From positions 124,001 through 188,000 of the forward strand of contig JAHRBC010000001.1 of NCBI GenBank assembly GCA_022702545.1: DNA of 64,000 nt. The letters run 5' to 3'. How positions within the stretch are numbered: position 1 is the first letter of the stretch; each line of letters begins with the position of its first letter. Positions 39,212 through 49,732 of the stretch are shown one piece after another. Source of the stretch: Phycomyces nitens (taxonomy: Eukaryota > Mucoromycota > Mucoromycetes > Mucorales > Phycomycetaceae). The translations under genes were made by a program, and so were the position numbers. Under the pieces are notes generated by a model. That model was not told the origin of the DNA, did not search any database, and saw only the letters and a program-made list of their open reading frames with translations.

Positions 39212-39536
39212 TTACAATATAGAGATTTTACACATTTCAAAAATATACTGGGCTTCAGGCTCAAGCTCGGAAGGATCCAAGATGATCTTGATGTCATCAT
39301 CTTCATCTTTGGCGCAAAGTTTGTTATAGTCGAAATCTATGTTCGAAGCAGACGTAGCTGGCATAGAGATACTACCCGACTCTAAGATTATTTTTTTAAG
39401 AGATTAATGTTAATTTTTTTAGGCTAATATTTTATACATTACCTGTTAAAGAGTCAGATCTTGCCCTTTTACATGGGACAATTGGTCTTGTAGAGATTGC
39501 AGTGGAGTTTTTAGTTGAGAAGGTTTGACCGAACAT
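39212..39536 (-). CDS. 87-residue acidic protein, new family, copy 4
   Basis: Exons (minus): 39536-39443 and 39381-39212, with a phase-1 intron of 61 nt. Starts MFGQTFSTKNSTAISTRP with the basic patch CKRARSDSL; the second exon has NIDFDYNKLCAKDEDDDIKI, then LDPSELEPEAQYIFEMCKI. By hand it matches copy 3 at about 54 of 87 positions. Its 3' flank (38740-39211) resembles that of copy 3 (34830-35258), so these two come from one larger duplication. The promoter block is present, with TATA as CTATATAAACAA. Function unknown. Confidence 0.68.
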
Positions 39537-40530
39537 TGTGATTGAATAGTTGGCAGAGAGAAGAATAAAGAGCAATAACCAAAATGGTTGATTGTTTATA
39601 TAGGATATTTTGGTGACTGTGAATATATTGAGACAAACTATTGTATATTTAGATAGAGTGTCTTGTCTCGGAATTATTCTATTTCATGCAATTATTATAC
39701 ATCATATACAGTGATGCCTAGGTTTTTAAAATTTAAAGCTATTGAGTCTCCATGGAAGTATATTACTTGATAATTTTGATCGACCAGTTAAACTATTGTC
39801 AATAAATCACGGAATATTATGTATTATTATGCATAATTAGAGAGATGTCTTTACTAAACAATGAAGAGACTGCTAGGCTAATATTATTAATTGAATATCT
39901 GAGTCGTTTAAACAATATCAGTGTCAAGAATGGGACTAGGCAGAAAGAACAGACATGAGAAAAGAAGAAGTTCCTTTATTAACGTGCTGTTCGCTTGAAA
40001 TTTCTACGATCAAGCTCTGCTGGTATTTAAATGTTTTCTAGCTAGGATAAAGATATGCTTAAATATAATGATCGGTGATTGTGGCGGGTGTGTACAAGAA
40101 AGGACAATCTAAGGATAGTTATGATGTTTTGTCTTCTAGCTAATATCCATTTTGAGAGCGTGGCGCGAAAACTGTTAGGAATCAATCCTAACATAAGTGG
40201 ATCATTGGGAATCAACGCATTACCAATGATTTGTGCCTATGCTTCTTTGTGCTGATCTATTTTTCAGACAGGTAAAAATACTATTATATATTCTTTCAAG
40301 ATTACCAATTATTTTTACCACTTCTATAAAGAACTGACTTTCTCGACTGGCAAAGGAGGACAAAATTTCTTGAAACGCATCATTTTGGGGTTGTTTTCAG
40401 CGTTAGTGCTTGTTATTGTTTTTAGACATAAGTAGAAAGTATACAGCAAGTGAAGACGAGAGCAAGACATGTTATTCTTGCAAAAAAAAAACTCAAGAAC
40501 CCATCTATTTAGGCATCACAGTGTTGATGT
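39537..40530. other. Upstream region of copy 4 and an open frame interrupted by the second LTR
   Basis: The first ~400 bp is the conserved acidic-gene upstream region. Further on, a frame at 40410-40530 (with CYSCKKKTQEP) runs into the LTR. If the LTR and one target copy are removed in thought, the frame continues for about 20 codons beyond it. No family is recognised. Confidence 0.4.
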
Positions 40531-41040
40531 TGAGACGGGCTGTGTTGGTTTATGTAATGAAGTGGTCCAAACGGTTAAAAGAAAAAGAGAATAAATATCA
40601 ATCTCCTCTAACAACTCCTTAGCCCAAATATTGGCAATCGGCAGCTTGTTCTCTTGAGAAAGATGCATAAAAGAAAAGAAGTGAAGTGTAAGGATATTGT
40701 TTATTGCTTTCATCATTTTGATGTTTATATAGATATTTCGATAATAAATAATATAATATAATTAGTATGATATTACTAAGCTATTGTTAAAATGTTGGGA
40801 TAGATCATGCTTCTTTGGATAGTTAATAATGAATAAGATAGATAGGAATAGATAAATATTGTTGGGGTTCTTTGTTAAAATCCTTATGATTTTCAATTGA
40901 TTGCTGCGCCAGACGTAGCAATCATGTTCTTCCCAAGGTCATTACTTAACCAATATGTTTACATAATCGATACAGAAAGATTTGGGAAGATATGATATGT
41001 TTGGGCCAGCCGGAAATACGGAGCTACACACAACGTGTCA
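40531..41040 (+). mobile_element. Solo LTR, copy 2, with 4-bp target duplication ATGT
   Basis: 510 bp, nearly identical to the copy at 34088, with the same TGAGAC...GTGTCA ends. It is flanked by ATGT at 40527-40530 and 41041-41044. The different but perfect target duplications define the element ends independently at both sites. Confidence 0.87.
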
Positions 41041-41559
41041 ATGTTGTCACGCCGTGTTTGTGGTTCTCCGTCTTTTGTCCGTACTGAAAGCACACCATCT
41101 TCTTAACAATTGGTATGCCACCCTTTTTCAAGAGTGAGCACTCCATATTTTTACTAAGCAACCTTTCCCGATTTCTTCCATTTTTATTAATATAAATACC
41201 AACAAAGATCTAATGAAATAAATTATTCAATTCGATTCAATCAATTAAACCCTTTACAACTTTCTCTTACCTTTGCTTCTACGTTTCTTCCTGAAGAACA
41301 ATTCCATTTGCTTGCTAAGCTACGAATTGTTGGATATTTACGTCAGAATTTTTCTCCCTCTTTCTCTCTCTCCGTCTATCATCTTGGACATTTCTTGTTT
41401 AAAGACAACACACCGCGTGACAATGTTGAGCCTCGTCCTCATGCCAAAAGACGTTACAACACTAATCATTACATTTACGCCAAGAAGAACTCGACCACAT
41501 CACATTCAATGTTAGTGGAGCATTATGAATGACCATCATCCTTCAATAATTATGGTACC
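41041..41559. promoter_or_regulatory. Upstream region of the unrecognised nine-exon gene
   Basis: CT-rich tracts around 41240-41400 look like a fungal leader. Open frames here (41308-41532) could be 5' untranslated sequence or an extra exon; no splice to 41560 was evident. Confidence 0.35.
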
Positions 41560-43043
41560 ATGGACGAGTTCAAAGATCATATTGTTTTGTACTATACAAA
41601 GAAACAGCAACACAGCGAAAAGAGGAACGCTTCAACAAGCGACCAACAACAAAACCAAGTAAGAGAGCAAGCTTTCATCCCATTTATTTTTAACCTTCTC
41701 TACAGAGTGTTTTTCTCACTTTATGCTTTTCATCTATTATATGTATCCAGAGGATGGAGACAACAATACAGTTTTCAACAAGGTAGTATAAATTACACCT
41801 ATTTTTTTAAAAAAAAAATTGCTTAATTCAGTTTTACTTTTTATGAGAAAAAATCATCGTGTCATGAAGGTGATTGTGATTCTCTCCGCGAGATAGAAAC
41901 ACCACTGGAGTTCGATTATAAAGATGAAATAGAGGTTGGTTTACGATCGTAGCTATATTTGTGGGCGTTTCGTCTGGTAAGTCTTTAATTGGTTGTTCAG
42001 TCGCCTTACTTACTTCATCTTCAGTGTGAATCAAAGCCGGTTGACAGAATTAGTCTGGTTGTTAGAAAGAAGCTTGTGGATTTGGCATCTCCTGCTGGTA
42101 TTTTAAACAAAATGTCAGTATCATGCAGCAATGGTAATCGGGATATGTAGATAAGAAACTCAAAGAATCATCAAGGTAGTGGATAGATATAATAATATAA
42201 AAAGAGATTTTCTTCAACTGCTTATTTTCTTATTTTTATTTTCATGGCCTAGCCTCTTCCTCTTTTTGATAGTCAACACAATGATGGTTGGGAATCCAAT
42301 TAAACTTCTCTTGGACCCTGAAACATGGACCATTTTTAGCAATGTTGGTGACATTTATGGCATTGATGTACTGCCAAGAGCGGTCAAAGAGCTTGCGATT
42401 GACATTGAAAAGGTAAGGAAAAAATTATTTTGTTCTTAACTAAATGAGGTCTAGACATTAGTGGAAGATGGAATTCTGTCCTGTATCAAGCAATTAACAA
42501 AATTGAACCCAGATTTTGATACGTATGAGTTTATGATTTAGTTCAAACAAAATAAAAAACTAGCAAAATACTTTGCGTTTCCGATATGGAGCTCTGTACA
42601 AACGAATGGAAAGCATCGACTTTTGATAATACCCTAGTCCGACAGCAGTTAAAAAATATTCGAGTAAACAAATGTCTGCTCGATAATATAGTCAAGGCCC
42701 TCTCTGATGGTGTGCTTGATGCTGATGATTGCGGTCTACTTGCAATGGAATGGGCAGGTAAGCTGAAGATGGCCATGAATTTACAAAAATAAATAATCAT
42801 GTTTGAGATGCTTATAAAATAAAGTTCAATGGATATTTTCAGTAAAAAGAACAATAACGGTGTAGCAGCTGATAATTCCTGTCAATCTCAAAGAGTTGAA
42901 ATATTCCAAGTAAACACTGGCATGTCTTTTACACTGGAAGGTTAGTATATAATGATACGTGTAGGACTAGAAATACTCTTCAAAAATTAATTTATTAATT
43001 TCTGTTTTTAACACTGTTAGAATCACTACTTGGATTTAGCTAA
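41560..43043 (+). CDS. Unrecognised protein, nine exons
   Basis: I do not recognise this protein. Exons (plus): 41560-41658, 41751-41782, 41832-41934, 42025-42133, 42273-42412, 42455-42522, 42564-42757, 42869-42940, 43021-43043. Every junction has GT...AG and matching phase, giving 279 residues from MDEFKDHIVLYYTKKQQ to SFTLEESLLGFS. It is rich in Lys and Asp, without signal peptide or membrane helix, and has a helical middle (GIDVLPRAVKELAIDIEK; LLDNIVKALSDGVLDADD). That nine junctions close in frame argues for a real gene, not debris. It lies 520 bp after a solo LTR and could be a lineage-specific or element-derived gene. Confidence 0.6.
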
Positions 43044-45050
43044 TAAGTTGGAAAATACAATGTTGATCCAGAAACGAAAGCTGTCTTGGAGCAATGTTGT
43101 AGAAAGTTTATTATTTCCCACCTCTGATCGTAGTCCATCCCCAACTGTCTTCAGTTTTCCAAAAAGAGACTGAATCTCTGGACCCATTTTTCTTCTGCCC
43201 TCGTCTGTTTTCCTTCCATTGAATAAAGCCATCTCTATCCTCCTGATTTGTTTTCATATTCCACTTTTTTTAAAGAAATACTTGGATGCTCATGACTATA
43301 ATCCTATCTCGAGTCCTCTTGTTAAATTAGAGGAAAACAAAGTATTGACAGTCGCACTACAAAAAATATGCACTTTCATTCCGAGATATTTCAGTGGAAT
43401 CAAAGACATGTTTATTGAAATTAAACTCTATAGACTTTTTTATTTTCAACTGTGCCAGTGGTCTTTAGTTTGTTCTATTGGATAAGAAAATATACTTTTT
43501 CCTAATACCAAATAATGTGTAAATAATATGAAGTATATGGTCTACTCTGCATATATAGAGAGTAGATGATACCAGATACAAGATTTATATATATTCATAA
43601 CCTACAAATATTTATTGACTGCTAGGATCAATAGCTGCTGAGCATATTTGTTCCGTGGCTGATACTATTTTTTTTTCAAAGCATGAAAAGGGTACCACAG
43701 ATTGTACAAGCTGTATCAACCTGCAATATTTTGCATAGACATGGTCAATAGGGCCAAGATGTGGGCTATAAAAAGCAGTCTTTAAAACATTCAGCAAATG
43801 TCAATCGTCTTTGATTTTCTTAAAGGATATCAGTCTTTCTTGTCAGTTTACGCAAGTACATGTCAATAAATAAAACTTTTTAATATGTTTGCTAATGTAA
43901 GAGAAATGACATTCTAATGATTCACATGGCTGTGTTGAATCCTTTCTAATCTCACGCATAATTTTTTCTTTTATTTCATAAAATATGGTCTCTTTGCTCG
44001 AGTACTCGTGAAATTATGTGCTCTGTGACATTGAGCTTCTTTGTAATGTCGCATTGGATGGTATTAACAATGGTCTCGAATACAATAGTTGCACAATTTC
44101 ATTCGTCAGCACTACTCTTTATAGAGATAAAGAAAGATGTACAGGTAGTTTTGGTTCCTTGTTTGTGTTATAAAGAATGTTGATTTAGAAAGAAGAAATG
44201 TTGCCAACTTAAAGAGTGCTTGGATTGCGAAAAGTTGCAGGTTTCTTTCATACCCTGTGCACAAACTTTGTCTGATACAGCCCCCCCTTTTTTTGAATTC
44301 GCTAATTTTGGGGACAGCCGTTTGACTTTCAAACGTGACTCTATCGGTGTCCAACAAATATATCTGGTCCGTAAGATTTTATTGCCACATTAGTCTATTG
44401 TCAGCATTCATTACCATCCTGTTCACTTTCATGCCAATAGTTGTAGGTTTTTATGGTAAATCATAGATATAATTGCCAAATATCGTGCCGTCTATAATCG
44501 TCGTGTCCCGTCAAGAAACGCAGGCTCCTATCCAAATATATCTGAGTTGTAATGTGTTGAAAACGTCCTTCACTTGTGATTGCTAGGACATGATGAGCAA
44601 ATATTAAAGAGAACGGAAAATCGAGGCCATAATATTTATATTTATTTATTTTTCAGGACACAACATTTCTACTCGAGAGACACAATACTTGATGCCGGAC
44701 CACAAGTCACTCTGGACAAGTCCGGTAAAACAGAAACGTCGTGCCCTTGAGATGGATGCTAATGCTCATTATATTATTATTTTTTTGGGTCAGAATTTGT
44801 ATAATACAAAATCTAGATCAAGCAGATAAAGACAGTCGAGTGTCTGGTTTACAAGCAATAAGGTGTTCTTTATGAGCAATAAAGAAGGAGGCTTGACAGG
44901 TTAAAGAGCTTAGCCCCTCAGTCAAGCAATTGTTACACTGTTGTCCACGTGAGGATAGTAGTATTTCAATCTCCGGTTTACTATATTACGCGAATAAACT
45001 CGTCAACTGCTCTTCTCCGTGTTTATCCCATCTCCACATACTTTTTCACA
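43044..45050. other. 2 kb with scattered coding debris, no complete gene
   Basis: Pieces with coding look but no start or end: 43264-43450 (KYLDAHDYNPISSPL), 43026-43232 on the minus strand, and 44657-44830 (GHNISTRETQYLMPDHKSLW). They may be exons of one decayed gene. The last ~100 bp is the promoter and leader of the light-chain gene. Confidence 0.4.
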
Positions 45051-45836
45051 ATGAGCCCTTCTGTAAGTCGTGATATTGGCTCTATAATATAGGCTACTAA
45101 CAGAAATAAACGCAACACTGCAATTACTCATTCCAGAACCAGCCTACACAAGAGCAGCTTGATGGTAAGATGACACTGTTTTCTTGAAATCATACCAACG
45201 CCATCTCCACTTTAGAATGGAAGGAGGCCTTTTCCCTGTACGATAAAAAGGGAAACAGCACCGTTTCCTCTTCGAATCTCGGTGATTTGCTTAGAGGTCT
45301 CGGACAGAACCCCACACAGGCCGAAGTGCGCGAACTCGTCAAGTCTGTTGGTGGATCTGACAAGCAAGGTAAGATCAAAGGCAGGTGTGTTTGTGATTGA
45401 TAGAGTTGACTGAATAGACTCGTCTTGTAGAGGTTGATATCGATTTTGGTACCTTTTTGACCATCCTCACCCGACCAGACGGTTTCAGACCCGCTGGATC
45501 ATCCCAGGAATTCATCCAGGGTTTCCAGGTGTTTGATAAGGAGGGTGATGGTTATATCTCTGCTGGCGAACTTCGCTATGGTAATACACAAAGAAACACT
45601 TGGTGTGTCTACTAATCCTATATCTTTGCAGTCTTGACAAACCTTGGCGAGAAGTTGACAGATGAGGAAGTTGATGAGCTCTTGAAGGAAGTAGAGGTCG
45701 GCAAGGATGGTCGCATCAACTATGTTGGTAGGTTGCAGTAAAAGGATCAGCTTATATATATATATATATATGTATATATTTCCAAGGCACTCACATTTGT
45801 ATCATAGACTTTGTCACCCTGGTTCTTTCCAACTAA
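45051..45836 (+). CDS. Myosin essential light chain (Cdc4/Mlc1-like EF-hand protein)
   Basis: Binds the IQ motifs of myosin heavy chain and is needed for the cytokinetic ring in yeasts. Exons (plus): 45051-45062, 45137-45164, 45216-45368, 45431-45580, 45632-45727, 45808-45836, giving 155 residues. The first exon encodes only MSPS. EF-hands are degenerate, as in light chains: [13 protein letters not shown], then [20 protein letters not shown] (the most canonical loop), [20 protein letters not shown] and [30 protein letters not shown] closely resembles the Cdc4 sequence pattern, which favours Cdc4/Mlc1 over calmodulin. Confidence 0.9.
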
Positions 45837-46807
45837 GCCAGTTTCAGCCACTTGACACTTGCTTTGAAGTAGAACCAAATTCATACCAAATATATATCTG
45901 ACGGTTTTTACTCCATCTATCTTCATGCTGCCTTTTGTGGGTGCCAAATAATATAACCCTAAAGAAGCCGAGTCCTTTATTTTATTTATTTTTCAATTTT
46001 TGCCATCTTTTTCTAAACTTTGCGTCAATCGAAAGACATTTTGACGAGCCAGTAAGACTATCCGCAGTAGTTGCAGCAGCATTCTATCCGAGACTCCATA
46101 AAAATATTCGCTTCAAAGTCCGAACAAAAAATCATAAAAACAAAAAGAAGAGATGCTCTTTGAGCAGTTGGAGATTTTGACAGCAAGAAAAATGTCGACC
46201 AAATAACATTATTTTCCGTCAAAACGCTCTTTAACATATCGAATGCCTAAATCTTTATTGCAAAATACAAGAGCAGCTCAATTGTATTACGAGTCAAAGT
46301 AAAAAAGAAGAAGAAGACAAAAAGGTTTAAATATGGTCTATGCCGTCGTACCATGTCGGCTCATCCAAAATGGACAGAACAAACTCAATAATATGAATAT
46401 TCAAAGAGATTCTCAACCAGGTTATTAAACATTTTGGGATCTCTATTAGACTATCAGTGGCCCACTGTCTTTAATGCTGTCTATTGAAACTCATGTCTAG
46501 TGTGATTGCTATTAAATCAAAAATATACTTGTTGACTTTATACTCCCAATAGATCCAAAGGTAGTATCAAGACAGGATTCCAAGGTTCCAGATACCCTTT
46601 GGTTATTTCTTGCCTTTTATTGTAGCTATTCCCTATATTCTTTGCATTATATACACATTCATATGTCTAGTCTAGAACGCATGTCTATTGATCCCAAAGG
46701 ATTGATAATTTTAATCAAAAGGCATTAAATTTCAAGTGACTATGGCTCTTTTTGTATGCCCGAATGCATGTAAGAAATAAAAGATCAAATAAAAAAACCC
46801 CCAAGAA
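45837..46807. other. Spacer between light-chain and protease genes
   Basis: 971 bp, AT-rich, no gene seen. It holds the 3' end of one gene and the promoter of the next. Confidence 0.4.
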
Positions 46808-48193
46808 ATGTCCATTCTAAAGCTTGGTATCATGAAGTTGCTCTATTGTACCATTTTTTCAATCCTGATCTGCTGTGGATTAGTCCAGCAGTCATTTGCA
46901 GATCCATTACGGTAGCTATCAATCAGTGTATATTTGTACTTGTTTTGCTTACCTGAATACCATCAGAATCCCTCTCAAAAGGAAGCAGAGTACGGCCACA
47001 ACCCAACCGATCCAACCCAGCCTTGGACCACACAGACACCGGTTTCCAAGATCTAGACGAGCAAGCACCAAGAATGACTCGGCAGAAATTCACCTCAAAA
47101 GTATCCTTGTAGACATTGAAGCAAGTAACAAAACACAATACGGGTCCAGATCTATTGATTTAATGTATATATATAAGTTAGTATATTGGTGTTATTGGCA
47201 TAGGCACTCCTCCACAATACTTTTACGTTGACTTTGATACAGGAAGCTCTGATGTGTGGGTTCCTCACCCTGAATGCATAAACTGCAGTAATCGCACAAA
47301 GTTTGATCCCTCAAAGTCATTGACAGTGGATATGAGTGACTCAAATGATACATGGACAATTGGCTATGGCGATGGTTCGCGAGTGTTTGGGACGAATGCC
47401 AATGATACTATAAATATCGGAGGACTGAATGTATCGAATCAACCGATTGGACTTGTTACGACTCAGTCGGTAGCATTTGAGCGCAACGTCGATATGGACG
47501 GTATATTTGGATTGTCTTTTCCGGGCCATTCTCATACTGGCCAAAGGACCCCAATTCCTCAAGCCATGAAAAAGCAAGGCCTCATCAAAGAAGCTATTGT
47601 TAGCTTTTGGTTTGGCCATGTTCATGATGGTGGTGACGGAGAAGTTGTAAGTCTAAATTATTTAGGAAAAAAAAAGAAAAAAAATTAATCCCTAGCTTCA
47701 TTTATCAAAGCTATTTGGAGAGGTGAATCATGACCATTACGATGGAGAACTCCAATATGTACCGATCACTGACCATGAATACTGGGAGATTGATATGGAC
47801 GGTATCTCAATTGACGGCCAACAGATCATGAACTCCTCCCTTCCTGCCGTTGTCGATACTGGAACTACACAAATGATCTTGCCAGCAAAACTCGCAAAAG
47901 AGATCCATGGGGCCATTAATGGATCCGAATACACCCTCAGCGATGGCTGGCTAATTCCTTGCAACATAAAGGACGACACAAAGGTGACATTTACGTTTGG
48001 AGCCAAAGATTTCCCTGTCCCCATATCTGCCCTAGTGCGCGAGAAACCCTCATCAAACTCGACAATGTGTTACTCTACTATTTCTAGTATAGATAGTGAC
48101 AAGGTAGTGATTGGCAATTCATTTTTGCGAATCTTTTACTCTGTATTTGACTACGACAATGGTCGTATTGGTCTTGCACCTTCCAAACCATAA
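46808..48193 (+). CDS. Secreted aspartic protease (pepsin family A1)
   Basis: An endopeptidase with two catalytic Asp, made as a secreted zymogen. Proposed exons (plus): 46808-46911, 46967-47108, 47182-47646, 47711-48193, giving 397 residues. The signal peptide is MKLLYCTIFSILICCGL-like. The propeptide is basic with a possible processing site at RSRR. The mature part begins near YIGVIGIGTPPQYFYVDFDT. The catalytic motifs are DTGSSDVW (Asp about 101) and VDTGTTQMIL (Asp about 286), with GIFGLSFPG between them and VIGNSFLRIFYSVFDYDNGR near the end. Several NxS/T glycosylation sites are present. The second intron is the weak point: 47109-47181 is the only choice I found that keeps frame. Confidence 0.88.
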
Positions 48194-48278
48194 TAAATTT
48201 ATATGTAGATTTGTAGATTCTATTAAATCTAATGGCTATTCTTTATTATCAGATTTTTTTTATATATTTTAATATCCA

Positions 48279-49536
48279 TTAGCGACGCTTTGAGTTTCCC
48301 TTGTTCTGGGCACTCTTGACCTTTTCACGCATCGTTCCATCCTTCTTTCCGGTCTGAGCGGAAGATGATGATGATGAAGAAGTGATTGCCTTTTTGACCG
48401 TCTTTCCATACTTCTTTAGCAATCTCTCTTCTACATTCTCCAGATCCCATGCATGAGGAGTGATCAAGATGTTCTCCTTTTCAGCCAAGAACAACTTGTT
48501 GAAATCCTGCTGCTGACCAGGCGCACCCATACCTGGCATGGCACCTGGCATGGAGCTCATTGCAGCCATATCAACACCAGCAGCTTTAAAACCACCAAGA
48601 ATTAGTCTCATACCCCCTTTTTTTTGGTATCCCTTTGCCTCTTATTAAACCTACCATTGTTGTCACCCAGAATCAAAGAAAACACACTGCCAAGACCAAA
48701 CAAGTTCAAAAAGTACCACGAGAGAGATGAGACCCAGGTAACATCCATATCACGAGTATCCACACCACTCTGGAGCATGGACTTGAAACGAGGTGTCAAG
48801 GGAAAGGGAAGCTTGACTTTAAAGCAATTAGTAATATTCTTAATCGCAATAAAAAAAATTAATCGCAATACTTACTCACGACAAATCCTTGGAAGAAAAA
48901 GTTGATCCAGCCCATAATCAACATCTGAGGCACCATGTTCATCATCTGCTTCTTCATGCCTTCCATCATGCCCTCCATCATATCTGGATCTGTCATTGGG
49001 TTTGGGGCAGGTGTGCCTTCCTTGTTGGCATCGGGGTTCTTTAGATACTTTCCTGCCTCAAATGCCTGGGCCAGGTAAGCCTTGCGACAGGCAAATGCGT
49101 GCTGAGGAATCGAGTTTCCAAAGGTTCTCAATCTCATTCCACGCAACAATGCCTTTCTAAAACCAAAACCAGTAGCTGTCAAGATGATGTACTGTCTGTG
49201 TTGCAAAAGTATGTACTCACGATTCCCGAATGGCCTTTAGTTGAGGTAGTTTTGGTGCGCTGGTGATGAGCATGGTGATGTGATGGCGAAGGACTCCGAC
49301 AAGAACCATGACAATCATGATTGGTATCAATACCCAATTCCTGATTGCTATGTTTGATGATGATAAAAAACAAAAACAAAAAAGAGATTCTTAGCAGACA
49401 TGCTAATGTGGCCCAGAGTGTGTGTGTTGGGCTTACCAGGGTCAAGGATCATCTGCTGTCTAAAGGAATTGAGAACGGCTTGATGAGTCTATTGAGATGA
49501 TATGGTGGTTTTGCTCGATCCTTACGTGTCCGACAT
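48279..49536 (-). CDS. EMC3: ER membrane protein complex subunit 3
   Basis: EMC3 is a core subunit of the EMC, an insertase in the ER membrane related to YidC/Oxa1/Get1. Exons (minus): 49536-49526, 49459-49437, 49347-49221, 49156-48876, 48816-48655, 48583-48279, giving 302 residues. It starts [20 protein letters not shown] and the first helix is [14 protein letters not shown]. Then come [16 protein letters not shown], a Met-rich loop ([20 protein letters not shown]), the second helix [33 protein letters not shown], and [17 protein letters not shown]. The C-terminus has [16 protein letters not shown] and a basic tail. Motif order and length match the family. Confidence 0.95.
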
Positions 49537-49732
49537 GATGATATGCTGCTGTATACCTAGAGACAGATAAACCTTGCTTGCTGGTTCACTTTTGAGAGCT
49601 TCTTGAATGCAAAGAGCTGGAATTGAATACACTCTGTCCAACACGTCACAACAAGTGGTTCTTTGTCCCACACCTCCAACTTTCTACAGTAAGAATATAT
49701 TGCACTTTATTCAAAGATGACTGTAAAGACAG

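Noticed and set aside
47125..47203. Alternative aspartic protease intron GTAACA...GGCATAG
   Set aside because: It keeps frame but removes the strand YIGVIGIG that precedes GTPPQ in this family; the 47109-47181 intron keeps it.
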